NCBI GenBank assembly: GCA_964612085.1
Contig: CAZTCJ010000006.1
Coordinates: forward strand, 21,057 to 85,056
DNA from: CAZTCJ01 sp964612085
Lineage (GTDB): Bacteria > Pseudomonadota > Alphaproteobacteria > JAJFIK01
DNA: 64,000 nt
Direction of reading: 5' to 3'
Part shown: piece by piece, positions 27,389-36,358 of the stretch
How positions within the stretch are numbered: position 1 is the first letter of the stretch
How the letters are laid out: each line of letters starts with the position of its first letter
Position numbers and translations under genes: made by a program
Notes under the pieces: model-generated
Databases searched by the model: none
Seen by the model: the letters and a program-made list of their open reading frames with translations, nothing else
Told to the model about the DNA's origin: nothing

Positions 27389-29422
27389 ATGGCCCAGGAC
27401 CCTGAAGACCCGGCCAACGAAAAGCCGCAAGATCCATCCGCGTCGGCCAAGGCCCTGCTCCAGCAGGGCCGGCCATCCGAAGCCGTGGAGGCGGCCCGGA
27501 CGGCGCTGGCCCAAGCCCCAGGCGATCGCGACACGCTTTATGTGCTCGCGGTCTCCTACCGCTATCTGAAGGATCTCGACGCGGCCCTGTCGGTTCTGGG
27601 TGAGCTCAAAGTCGTCCATCCCGGTTTCGGACGGGCCCATCAGGAAGAGGGCCATATTTTTCGACACAAGGGCGACATGGCTGCGGCCCTGGACGCCTTT
27701 CGGCAAGCCGTTGGGCATAACCCAGCCCTTGTCGCCAGCTGGCAGGCCCTTGCGGACCTCGCGGCGGGTCAACAGAATCCGGTGGCAGCGGACGCCTATG
27801 CCCGCGAGGTGGCGCGGCTGACCGCCCTGCCGCCCGCATTGCTCTCGGTAATGAGTTTCATCCATGAGGGCCGGCTCTTGAAGGCCGAGCAACTCGCCCG
27901 GGACTTCCTCCAGAAAAACAAGCATCACATTGAGGGCATGCGGCTGCTGGCGGAGATCGGCATGCGGCTGCATGTGCTCGACGATGCCGAATTCCTTCTG
28001 GAAAGCTGCGTGGCGTTGGCGCCGGAGCATCGCAGGGCCCATCTCGACTATGTCACGGTGCTGAACAAGCGTCAGAAATACGAAAAGGCGCTGGAACAGG
28101 CGCAGGCGCTGCGGGCCAAAGAGCCGGACAATCCGGCCTTCATCACGGCCCTGGCCAATCAGGAACTTGCGGTCGGGCATCACGAGACCGCGTTGGGTCT
28201 CTACGATGCCGTTCTGGAGCGATTGCCCGACAATCCCACCACCCTGTTGTCCAAGGGCCATGCCCTCAAGACCGTCGGCAAACGGGACGATGCGGTGGCC
28301 GCCTATCGGGCCGCCTACGGAGCGCGCCCCGCCTTCGGCGATGCGTTCTGGAGTCTTGCCAATCTCAAGACCTATCGGTTTACGGATGATGAGCGCCGAC
28401 GCATGGAAGACGCGGAGGCTGCGCCCGACACACCGCATACGGATCGCTTTCATCTGTGCTTCGCCCTTGGCAAGGCCTGGGAAGATGCGGGCGATGCCGG
28501 GAAGGCCTTCACCTATTATGCACGGGGCAACGCCCTGAAACGCGCCGAACTGCGCTTTGATGCGGATCTGATCGACCGGGAATTCGCGGCTCAAAAAGCG
28601 GTCTGCACCCCCGACCTGTTCGCGGCCAAGAAGGACCAGGGTTGCCCCGCCCCCGATCCGATCTTCATTCTGGGTCTGCCTCGGGCCGGCTCGACCCTGC
28701 TCGAGCAGATCCTGGCCTCCCATCCGGATGTGGACGGCACGCTGGAGCTGCCCAACATCCTGGCGCTGGCCCATCGGCTCAATGGGCGCCGGCGCCTTGG
28801 GGATGAGGCGCGCTACCCGGCTATCCTGCACGATCTGACGGCGGACCAGATCAAGGACTTCGGAGAACAGTATCTGGAGGAGACGCGCGTCTACCGTCAG
28901 GGTGCGCCATTTTTCACAGACAAGATGCCGAACAATTTCCGGCATATCGGCCTTATCCATCTCATCCTGCCACAGGCGAAGATCATCGACGCGCGCCGTT
29001 CGGCCCTCGACTGTTGTGTCAGCTGTTTCAAGCAGTTGTTCGCGGAGGGCCAGGAATTCACCTACAGTCTCGATGATGTGGGCCGCTACTATCGGGGCTA
29101 TGTGGATTTGATGGATCACTGGGACCGGGTGCTGCCCGGCCGGATCCTGCGGGTGCAACACGAAGACGTTCTGGCCGATCTGGAAGGTCAGGTGCGGCGC
29201 ATGCTGGACTTTTGCGGGCTGCCCTTCCATGAAGCCTGCCTCACCTTCGATAAGACGGAGCGGTCCGTGCGCACGGCAAGCGCGGAGCAGGTGCGCCGCC
29301 CCCTGAACACGGACGGCGCCGGCCAATGGCAAAAATTCGCGCCCTACCTCGATGATCTGAACGCCGCGCTCGGCCCCCTGGTCGGGACACACACCCGCGG
29401 CCCCGGGGCGCCGTCCCCATGA
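27389..29422 (+). CDS. TPR-repeat sulfotransferase-family protein
   Basis: 677 residues. Roughly residues 15-330 are tetratricopeptide repeats (for example ALLQQGRPSEAVEAARTAL and YEKALEQAQALRAKEPDNPA). From about 425 a sulfotransferase fold begins: FILGLPRAGSTLLEQIL is the 5'-phosphosulfate loop and KIIDARRSALDCCVSCF contains the 3'-phosphate binding Arg and Ser. Such enzymes transfer sulfate from PAPS to an acceptor, which the TPR part may bind. No signal peptide, so cytoplasmic. ATG 27389 has GAGG before it. The ATG of the next gene overlaps its TGA. Confidence 0.9.
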   Translation: MAQDPEDPANEKPQDPSASAKALLQQGRPSEAVEAARTALAQAPGDRDTLYVLAVSYRYLKDLDAALSVLGELKVVHPGFGRAHQEEGHIFRHKGDMAAALDAFRQAVGHNPALVASWQALADLAAGQQNPVAADAYAREVARLTALPPALLSVMSFIHEGRLLKAEQLARDFLQKNKHHIEGMRLLAEIGMRLHVLDDAEFLLESCVALAPEHRRAHLDYVTVLNKRQKYEKALEQAQALRAKEPDNPAFITALANQELAVGHHETALGLYDAVLERLPDNPTTLLSKGHALKTVGKRDDAVAAYRAAYGARPAFGDAFWSLANLKTYRFTDDERRRMEDAEAAPDTPHTDRFHLCFALGKAWEDAGDAGKAFTYYARGNALKRAELRFDADLIDREFAAQKAVCTPDLFAAKKDQGCPAPDPIFILGLPRAGSTLLEQILASHPDVDGTLELPNILALAHRLNGRRRLGDEARYPAILHDLTADQIKDFGEQYLEETRVYRQGAPFFTDKMPNNFRHIGLIHLILPQAKIIDARRSALDCCVSCFKQLFAEGQEFTYSLDDVGRYYRGYVDLMDHWDRVLPGRILRVQHEDVLADLEGQVRRMLDFCGLPFHEACLTFDKTERSVRTASAEQVRRPLNTDGAGQWQKFAPYLDDLNAALGPLVGTHTRGPGAPSP

Positions 29423-29880
29423 AACATCTGCTGATCGTCGCCCATGCCCCTTCCCCCAACACGGTGCGCCTGCGCGACGCCGCCGTGGACGGGGCGTCCC
29501 ATGCGGATATTTCCGGCGTGGACCTGCGGGTTAAAGCCCCCTTGAGCGCGGATGCGGACGATGTGCGCTGGGCCGACGGCATTCTTCTGGGGACGACGGA
29601 AAATCTGGGCTATATGGCGGGTGCGACGAAGGATTTTTTCGACCGCGTCTATTATCCGGTTCTGGAGGAAAAGCAGGGCCTGCCCTTCGGCCTTTATATC
29701 CGGGCCGGTCAGGACGGGACCGGCACGAAGCGGGCCATAACAAGCATCGTCACGGGCCTGCGCTGGAAGGCAGTGGCGCCGCCGCTGGTGTGCCGGGGAG
29801 ACTGGCAGGACCGCTTTGTCGACGACGTCCGGGACCTCGGGACCCTCATGGCCGCGGGCCTCGAGGCATCGGTCTTTTAA
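29419..29880 (+). CDS. Flavodoxin-like / NAD(P)H-dependent oxidoreductase
   Basis: 153 residues. MKHLLIVAHAPSPNTVRLRDA fits the FMN phosphate loop of flavodoxin-like reductases, and GTTENLGYMAGATKDFFDRVYYP matches the second flavin-binding loop of the WrbA/NADPH-FMN reductase type. It overlaps the sulfotransferase gene by 4 bp (ATGA), so the two are translationally coupled. Electron donor and partner are unknown. Cytoplasmic. Confidence 0.85.
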   Translation: MKHLLIVAHAPSPNTVRLRDAAVDGASHADISGVDLRVKAPLSADADDVRWADGILLGTTENLGYMAGATKDFFDRVYYPVLEEKQGLPFGLYIRAGQDGTGTKRAITSIVTGLRWKAVAPPLVCRGDWQDRFVDDVRDLGTLMAAGLEASVF

Positions 29881-29893
29881 GCGCTTCGGCCCT

Positions 29894-30391
29894 TCAGGCG
29901 TTTTCCAAGGCATCGCGGAGCAGCGTGAGCCCCGCGACGGCAAAGGCCACCATATTGGCGGCCCGGTCGCCGCTTCCCGTCCGGATCGTCCGGGTTCCGA
30001 CCATGGGCCCCGCGAGGCCCACGCAACTATGGCCGGGCGGATCGCCATAGGGATTGCCGTCCGGCCCCGCCGCGCCCGTTTCCGACAGCCCCCAATCGGC
30101 CCGATAGCTGGACTGGGCAAGCCCTGCCAGCCAAGCCGCGTAGGGCTCGGAACTTGAGCGCATGCCCTGGTCCTTGACCTCTCCCAAACCGCCGGGACGC
30201 AACACATTGAGGGCCCGGGCCGTGTAGACCACCTGCCCGCCAAGATAAAAACGGGACGCGCCGGGCACGGCAAGCAGGGCAGCGGATATCAATCCCCCGG
30301 CGGAGGATTCGGCGACCGCGACGGTCTCGCGCCGGGCGGTCAGTACCCCGGCGATCTGTCGAGCGAGCGTCTCAGGTTCGGTGAGATCCAT
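29894..30391 (-). CDS. CinA C-terminal domain protein (nicotinamide-nucleotide amidase type)
   Basis: 165 residues. AVAESSAGGLISAALLAVPGAS and GLSETGAAGPDGNPYGDPPGHSCVG are CinA-C signatures; that domain deamidates nicotinamide mononucleotide in characterised members. ETVAVAESSAGG here has Ser-Ser-Ala in place of the more usual Ser-Cys-Thr, so activity may differ. Start ATG 30391 follows GAGGGG. It lies 10 bp downstream of the SDR gene in the same direction and is probably co-transcribed. Confidence 0.85.
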   Translation of the reverse strand: MDLTEPETLARQIAGVLTARRETVAVAESSAGGLISAALLAVPGASRFYLGGQVVYTARALNVLRPGGLGEVKDQGMRSSSEPYAAWLAGLAQSSYRADWGLSETGAAGPDGNPYGDPPGHSCVGLAGPMVGTRTIRTGSGDRAANMVAFAVAGLTLLRDALENA

Positions 30392-30401
30392 GGCGGTCCC
30401 C

Positions 30402-31172
30402 TCAACCGCAGCCGATGATGCCGCCATCGACGGGAATGATAGCGCCTGTGATATAGGCGGATGCCCGCGAGCACAGGAAGACGGCTGTGCCGCCCACATC
30501 CTCCGGCGTGCCGATGCGGCCCCGGGGATTGCGCTCCCGGATCTGGTCGCCGAAGGCATCCAGGGTGGCCGCCATCATCTTGCTTTCGAACGGGCCGGGC
30601 GCAATGGCATTCACCGTGATGTGCTCGCCGGCGAGCCGGCGGGCCATGGCGCGGGTCAGATGGTGCACGCCAGCCTTCGCGGCCGCGTAGGAATACGTTT
30701 CGATGGGATTGACGTGCAGCCCGTCGATCGAGCCGATATTGACCACCCGGCCCGGGTCCTCCCAGGTCGCCGCCACGCGCATGGCCGGCAGAAGCTTCTG
30801 GGTCAGGAAGAAAACGGATTTGACATTGAGGTCCATGACCTTGTCCCAGCCGTCTTCCGAGAAACTGTCAATATCCTGGCCCCAGGTCGCTCCCGCATTG
30901 TTGATCAGGATATGGAGCTTGTCCTCCCGCGCTTTGATCTCCGTGGCGAGGCGTGTGACCTCATCCATGGAAGACAGGTCCGCCGGAAGGGAAATGCAGG
31001 TGCCGAACGCACTCAATTGTTTCGCCACGTCATCGCACACGCCGGCCTTGCGTGACGAAATATAGGTCCGCACCCCCCGTTTCACGAAATGCTCCGCGAT
31101 CATGAGGCCAATCCCGCGCGACCCGCCGGTGACGAGTGCAACCTTTCCTTCAACGGAAAAAAGCGGATCCAT
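30402..31172 (-). CDS. SDR oxidoreductase, RhlG/FabG-like
   Basis: 256 residues, classical short-chain dehydrogenase. Cofactor loop TGGSRGIG at 15-22, NNAG at 91-94, catalytic S148, Y162 and K166 (YSYAAAKAG). Arg41 in SSRK after the second strand suggests NADPH. Sequence style (SVEGKVALVTGGSRGIGLMI, VDGGIIGCG) is close to RhlG-type or gluconate-5-dehydrogenase-like enzymes. ATG 31172 is preceded by GGGAGGACAACAACC. Substrate unknown. Confidence 0.93.
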   Translation of the reverse strand: MDPLFSVEGKVALVTGGSRGIGLMIAEHFVKRGVRTYISSRKAGVCDDVAKQLSAFGTCISLPADLSSMDEVTRLATEIKAREDKLHILINNAGATWGQDIDSFSEDGWDKVMDLNVKSVFFLTQKLLPAMRVAATWEDPGRVVNIGSIDGLHVNPIETYSYAAAKAGVHHLTRAMARRLAGEHITVNAIAPGPFESKMMAATLDAFGDQIRERNPRGRIGTPEDVGGTAVFLCSRASAYITGAIIPVDGGIIGCG

Positions 31173-31418
31173 GGTTGTTGTCCTCCCTTGCGGCCCGCCG
31201 CATGCTGGCGTCATTCGGGCTCAGCGTATTTGTCCGCGTCGTCCGCGTCCACGGCCGATAATCCGGTTCCATTCCGCACTATCGGACCCGGGCCGCAGTC
31301 TGCCGTGATCGCGTGGATCCATCATCATCCAAACCGCACGGGAGGTCCAGGGCATGGCCCAGGCCCCTCATCTCGGGGGCGTGCCGACAGGGGGAACACG
31401 GATCATGGGATCACCCGA

Positions 31419-33893
31419 TCACGCCGCGTCCGCCACTGTCACAGGATCTTCGGACCCGCTCACCGGAATGCCGATCCCCGTGGTCGACGGCTGGCCGGTG
31501 AGCCGCAGCGCGCCATTGATCAAGGGTGTTTGGTCCACGGACAGCCCGTAAGATTGGGGGCCTTTGCGCATGTGGTACAGCGTCGAGCCGGCCGACCAGG
31601 CGCCCGAAGTCTTGGTCAGAACCACCTGAGAACCCGATATTGCCGCAGTAAACCCTGACCGGCTGGCCGTGCCGGTGCCCCCGTCATCGACCTCGAAACC
31701 GGTCACGGCCGTGGGTGCTGCGGCTGTCAGTGTCAGGCCCGCTGGGATAGGATCAAACGTCACCGTGATTGTCGTCCGGCCGGCATTGAACACGGCGGAC
31801 GCCATGGCAACCTCGACCCGGTCCACCCAGCCGTAGTGCCAGGCCAGGCCGGTCATGAACAGTTCTGACAACCATGGCACGCCGTCGGTGGCCGCCGCGT
31901 CCTGGTGCACGGGCCCATCCGGCTCGATGCGGTGAATGGTCGGCGGGGGCCCGATGGTCCACCCCTGCTCTTCCGCATAAGCCTGTTGCTTCTCCCGGAC
32001 CACGCCGACCTGATCCTCGTTGTCCGTGTCAAAGGGCCCGTCATCGGTGGCGCTGTCACCGGTCTTCAGCCGGCGCCGCGTCACCGGCATGAATAGCACA
32101 TCAAAATTGTCAAACAGGTCGGCGATGGACCGCCCCGTCTCGGCCAACGGGCTCGGGTTGGCGGACTGCAAGCTGGATCCGCCGGGCGCCCCGGCGCTGC
32201 CATAGATCGTGGCCGACATGATGTCTGCTTGGTCGGATCTGCCGATGATTGAGCCGGACCACAACCACGCGATCACAGCGTTGTCATCGCCCCAGGCGGT
32301 CACATTGTCCACCACAGTGGACCACAGGCGCCAGTCCTCGCGATTGTTCTGCGCTGTCTTCGTCGCATCGTCGGCAATCATCTGAAGCGGGTTCGAACCG
32401 CTTTCAGCCAGCGAGCAGATCATCACCGGCGCCTTGCCGCGCGCCGTGTACAGATTGAGTTGATCGACCATGGTCGCAAGGCCGTCGCTGCTGTCGGACG
32501 CCAGGCCAGCGATCTCAATGGCCCGGCGGGTGTAGACGTCCTGCCCGCTGCTGTTCCGGTAATTTCCAGCGAAGTAGACGTTCCCCGTGAAGGATGCGGG
32601 CGCCAAATCCAGGTCTTGCGTGGTCAATGCAAGCTGAAAATTGGACTGGCCCATGAGATAGATTTTCGGCCCGACGCCAAACGGCTCATGTAGCGCCGTC
32701 ACCGTGTTGTCCGGATCGGCAGCGAGGCGAGCCAAGGCCTTGCACATGCCCCCCGTCGTGATCGGCAGATCGATCGTCGTGCTCCAGGCGCCGCCCGCGA
32801 TGGATCCGGCGGATGTCCAATCCTGAAGCACGACACCATCGTCGGCTTGATAGACCAGAACCTCGACCGTGCCTGTCGTTCCCGACGAGGCTCGCCCCGA
32901 TAGCGTCACCGGCACGGTCGACTGGCTCGGCAAAATGCCCCACACCGGCCAGGGCATAGCATCCCATGACAGCCCCGTGGCCGCCGGATGGATGTGCGAG
33001 CCTTTGAAGATTGTCGATCCAGTTATAGTCACCATGGCGCTTGCTGTGTCGCCGCTGGACTGGCTGTCCAGGCCACCGCCGTCCCCGTCAGGCGTGCGGT
33101 ATAGCATGACATTGGCGGCAGAAAACCGGTCAAGCGGATCGGCGCCCTGCGCAATGGCGGCCCAGTCCGCATCCGCGGCGCTTTCGGCGGCTGATACCGC
33201 GCCGAAAAATCCCAGCTCACCACCCCATCCGGCAAAGCCAGACGTCGCGCCATCGCCCAGGACGATAAGCTCATCATCGGGTAGCGATGCGCCAATTACG
33301 AAGGGGTTGACAATTCGATCTAGCTGCTTGAACCCGGTCTCAACCGCCGGCGTCCCGGCATGCTTGGTTCCATCGGTGCCGTACCAATCAATAGCAAAAC
33401 TGTCCCCAGACCGATGAACAACAAAAAGCGCGTCATCCTCATCCCAGATGTCGCTCCAGATTTCAACGGGACTGCCCGGACTGGCGCCGCCACCGCGCAT
33501 GAACAAGGAAAAGCGATTGCGCTCCGCAGAGTCAAAATGCGTGTCGCCTTGAAAACGCAGATTAAACCGGCGCGGACCATCTGCAGTGTCCCCGGTCAAG
33601 CCGTACCGAATGTTCCGCCCGCGTTTCAAAATCGGGAACCGGACGAAAAAGAACCAAGCCTCGCCATCAGCCAGCGGCTTTGGCAAGGCGGCCTCTTGTC
33701 CGTCCGGAAATTTGTATGCCCCGGCATAATCGGACAGAACAAGCGTGTCGGCCGCCTTGCTGTCTTCCATGTTGAAATCTGGGAAAAGGGCCGCGCCGGA
33801 AGGAACACTTGCCAACGCGATTTGCCGCGCAGGGGGGATACTCGAAAAATCAGCCGCCGTCTCATTGATAATGGTTCGGAACGGATGGCGCAT
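31419..33893 (-). CDS. Large GQSN-motif (SGNH-hydrolase-like) protein, phage-like
   Basis: 824 residues, no signal peptide. Residues 1-300 look like a beta-rich jelly-roll or concanavalin-like module (WFFFVRFPIL, FSLFMRGGGASPG, FAIDWYGTDG). The central part has KIYLMGQSNFQLAL, the GQSN block of SASA/SGNH carbohydrate esterases, with IEPDGPVHQDAAATDG as a possible Asp-His block. The C-terminus has Ig-like features (RTTITVTFDPIPAGLTLTAA). This layout recalls phage tail or virion-associated proteins, but no other structural phage gene adjoins. ATG 33893 follows GGGAG; a strong minus-strand terminator lies just upstream, so it has its own promoter. Activity and origin are inferred. Confidence 0.6.
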   Translation of the reverse strand: MRHPFRTIINETAADFSSIPPARQIALASVPSGAALFPDFNMEDSKAADTLVLSDYAGAYKFPDGQEAALPKPLADGEAWFFFVRFPILKRGRNIRYGLTGDTADGPRRFNLRFQGDTHFDSAERNRFSLFMRGGGASPGSPVEIWSDIWDEDDALFVVHRSGDSFAIDWYGTDGTKHAGTPAVETGFKQLDRIVNPFVIGASLPDDELIVLGDGATSGFAGWGGELGFFGAVSAAESAADADWAAIAQGADPLDRFSAANVMLYRTPDGDGGGLDSQSSGDTASAMVTITGSTIFKGSHIHPAATGLSWDAMPWPVWGILPSQSTVPVTLSGRASSGTTGTVEVLVYQADDGVVLQDWTSAGSIAGGAWSTTIDLPITTGGMCKALARLAADPDNTVTALHEPFGVGPKIYLMGQSNFQLALTTQDLDLAPASFTGNVYFAGNYRNSSGQDVYTRRAIEIAGLASDSSDGLATMVDQLNLYTARGKAPVMICSLAESGSNPLQMIADDATKTAQNNREDWRLWSTVVDNVTAWGDDNAVIAWLWSGSIIGRSDQADIMSATIYGSAGAPGGSSLQSANPSPLAETGRSIADLFDNFDVLFMPVTRRRLKTGDSATDDGPFDTDNEDQVGVVREKQQAYAEEQGWTIGPPPTIHRIEPDGPVHQDAAATDGVPWLSELFMTGLAWHYGWVDRVEVAMASAVFNAGRTTITVTFDPIPAGLTLTAAAPTAVTGFEVDDGGTGTASRSGFTAAISGSQVVLTKTSGAWSAGSTLYHMRKGPQSYGLSVDQTPLINGALRLTGQPSTTGIGIPVSGSEDPVTVADAA

Positions 33894-33908
33894 TGATGCT
33901 CCCACACG

Positions 33909-33940
33909 AAAAAAGCCGCCGCGGACGATCCGCGACGGCT
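33909..33940 (-). terminator. Intrinsic terminator after the protease-nuclease gene
   Basis: A 12-bp stem (33914-33925 with 33929-33940, loop of 3) is followed on the minus strand by six T. The one mismatch on the plus strand (C and A) becomes a G-U pair on the minus strand, so it is built to stop minus-strand transcripts coming from 36242-34062. It sits about 20 bp before the start of the next gene. Confidence 0.85.
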
Positions 33941-34061
33941 GGTGTAGTTTTCTCAACTGTATACAGAGTATGCGGAAAAAGGGTTCCGTGTCAAGATGAA
34001 ACTCAGGTTCCCGTAAAGGCTGTGCCCGCGTCCCCCATAAAAGACACCTTTGCGGGCCCGG

Positions 34062-36242
34062 TCAGCCGAAACCGCGCAAGAAGTCGATATTGTCGATCAG
34101 ATCCGGAAAATCGATCAGCGGATTGCGATTGCCCTGGGCTTTCTCGATCTCGGCATTCCGATGCAACTCGTAAAGGTCGACTTTCTGGGCCCGGTGCCAG
34201 CGCTTGAGGGTGTCCAGGCGGTCCGGCTGGAACTCCCGGCCCGCGTCGCCGATCTTTCCGGGATAGCGCAGCAGGAAGTACAGGGTCGCCCGCGCGACAA
34301 CGCCGTGATTGTACGACGGCTCGAACTTGTTGCCGACCTTGCGCCCGCAATCGCCCCGTTCGGATTCCATGAACGGATCGAAGTCGAAAAACGGAATGTT
34401 GCCGCGGAAACTGTTACACCGGCTTTCACAGGCGAACAGATGGTGCATATCTGCGCGCATGGGCTGGGCCTTGCCGAACCAGGACTGGGGCACCACGTGC
34501 TCGCAATTGTGGCTGCCGGGAATGGCCTCCAGGGTATCGGCGTCGTCCACGTCCCGCTCGTCATCGTCGGAAATCCAACGCTCCAGGTCAGCCACGGACA
34601 GGCTTTCGAGGGCACCGCCGCGGCGCCGGGCCAGAGCTTCGAGTTCGCGCCTGATCACCGGCTGCGCGCCCATCTCGTCATCGGAATAGATGCTGAACAG
34701 TTCGAGATTATGCGGACGCAGATCGATCCAGGGATAAAGGTGCTTCAGCCGGGCCGTCTTGTAGGACAGTTTCTTCGTGTGCGTTCGGATCAGAAGCTGA
34801 CTCAAGGCATCGAACAGGCTCGCCGGGTCGCTGTCGAGATCGACGCCCGCATAATAGGCGTCCCGCTGGCGGCGATCCTCCTCCCTGTCGTAATAGGCGC
34901 GGCCCGCCGGACCCCGTTCCTCGACAAGCGTGCGGGCCAGACTGTCCGCCGGCGTTGCAGTACCGCCCTGCGGGCCGGTGTGGGAGGCCGAGGTGACAGA
35001 TCCGGACAGCCGGGAGGCGGCGTTCGTGGGAGGCGGTGGCAAGGCAGCCTGGACCGGCGGTCCGGACGGCAGAGGCAAAGGAGCGGGCGTCGGCGCCGTG
35101 GCCGGCGTACCAACCGGGGTGATCGTCACTTTGAAATACAAGGCCATTTCATTTCGTCCGTCTGCGGCCATGGGAACCTCGGTGCCATCGAAAGGGGAAA
35201 GGCCGGAGGGCCGGGGCGACTCCGGCGCCATGAACGCGTCCCCGTACAGGGCCCGTTCGGCAGGATCCATCGGTATGCTGTCCAGATGCGCCACGATGCG
35301 ACTGATCCGGATGCCCTCATTAGCCACCCAGACCACATCGTCAAGGCCTTCTTCCGTGCCGTCCCAGACCCCGCCGCCGCGGGTGATGAAGTCTCCGGCG
35401 GCGTTCGTCTTGGGCACGCCCGAATGATGCAGGGCGGCGAGATCCCAATCGTCATTGCACACCGGCGCGCCGGACGACCCCTGGAGCGTGTCGGCCCTGT
35501 AATGGACGACATTACCCACCACATCGACGACCGGGTTCTCCCGGATCGCGATCTGCATCGGCCCGCCTTCGGGATGCTGGATCAGGTTGACGGGCTCGCC
35601 CACCAGGATCTTGCCGGACTCCCGGATCAGCGGCAGCCATCCCCGCCCCGCAAGGCTGCCCCCATCGGACGCCTGGGGGTGGACCGCCACAAGGGTGAAG
35701 TCCAGGACCTCATCGGTGAAAAAGAATGTAGTCGGATCGAATGTGAAGGTCGTTGGCACACCGATGGATCCGTCCCGGTGCTGAATGAAATCGAATTCTA
35801 CGACGGAATTGGCTGCTGACGTCGCATCGCCCAGCACATGGTTGTTGGTCATCATCAGGCGCGGCGACACCAGAAAGCCCGTGCCGAAGCCTTCCGCCCG
35901 TGCGCCTGCCCCGCGCAGGACGATGCGCCCGACCATGCGGGAGGTGCGGGCCCCGCCGGTCAGGAAATCCACCGCCTGGATCTGACTGGTCTTCAGGATG
36001 CGCTCGAGCATCAATCCGCTGCCTGCGGACCGGGTGCTGTCGGCATCGATCACCGCGTCCACGGCAGCGCTGGGCAGGCCTTTGCGGGCAAGACGATTGC
36101 GGATGCGGCCGGCGTCCTCCGCATCCGTCCAGTCGCCCTGGCGGATCAGCGTGTCCTTCTTGTTGCGCACGGGCTCGCGCTGTTCGTAGCGCTCTGCGGC
36201 GGCCCGCCACAGGGCCCGCCGCCGTTCAAGGATCACGCCCAT
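34062..36242 (-). CDS. Trypsin-like protease / endonuclease I fusion protein
   Basis: 726 residues, no signal peptide. Residues 1-100 are helical and unrecognised. Residues about 105-310 form a trypsin-like protease with a full triad: H135 (TNNHVLG), D181 (VLDFTLVAV) and S257 (LQGSSGAPV). A Pro/Ala/Thr-rich linker follows (about 360-430). Residues about 500-715 match endonuclease I (EndA/NucM type, beta-beta-alpha metal finger): NCEHVVPQSWF with H582, DMHHLFA with H600/H601, and CNSFRGNIPF with the conserved Asn. The predicted product cuts both protein and nucleic acid, perhaps with the protease releasing the nuclease. Start ATG 36242 has AAGGAG upstream. Flanked by NudC and the GQSN protein. 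Domain calls are by eye; role (defence, toxin or export) is unknown. Confidence 0.85.
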   Translation of the reverse strand: MGVILERRRALWRAAAERYEQREPVRNKKDTLIRQGDWTDAEDAGRIRNRLARKGLPSAAVDAVIDADSTRSAGSGLMLERILKTSQIQAVDFLTGGARTSRMVGRIVLRGAGARAEGFGTGFLVSPRLMMTNNHVLGDATSAANSVVEFDFIQHRDGSIGVPTTFTFDPTTFFFTDEVLDFTLVAVHPQASDGGSLAGRGWLPLIRESGKILVGEPVNLIQHPEGGPMQIAIRENPVVDVVGNVVHYRADTLQGSSGAPVCNDDWDLAALHHSGVPKTNAAGDFITRGGGVWDGTEEGLDDVVWVANEGIRISRIVAHLDSIPMDPAERALYGDAFMAPESPRPSGLSPFDGTEVPMAADGRNEMALYFKVTITPVGTPATAPTPAPLPLPSGPPVQAALPPPPTNAASRLSGSVTSASHTGPQGGTATPADSLARTLVEERGPAGRAYYDREEDRRQRDAYYAGVDLDSDPASLFDALSQLLIRTHTKKLSYKTARLKHLYPWIDLRPHNLELFSIYSDDEMGAQPVIRRELEALARRRGGALESLSVADLERWISDDDERDVDDADTLEAIPGSHNCEHVVPQSWFGKAQPMRADMHHLFACESRCNSFRGNIPFFDFDPFMESERGDCGRKVGNKFEPSYNHGVVARATLYFLLRYPGKIGDAGREFQPDRLDTLKRWHRAQKVDLYELHRNAEIEKAQGNRNPLIDFPDLIDNIDFLRGFG

Positions 36243-36358
36243 GGGTGCTCTCGCTCCTTACGGGACCAGGTGAGGAAGGGGTGTGCGCGAGCCTACTCCC
36301 TTCCCCGCAGAGCAGGCACCGGGCATCGGAGGGACTGCCTTGGGGGTATGCCCGGCGG

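Noticed and set aside
25117..27534. 805-codon open frame on the minus strand
   Set aside because: Mirror of the TonB receptor gene; the sequence has no domain pattern and arises from high GC third positions.
34050..35819. 589-codon plus-strand frame over the protease-nuclease gene
   Set aside because: The minus-strand frame shows two complete catalytic domains; the plus frame shows none.
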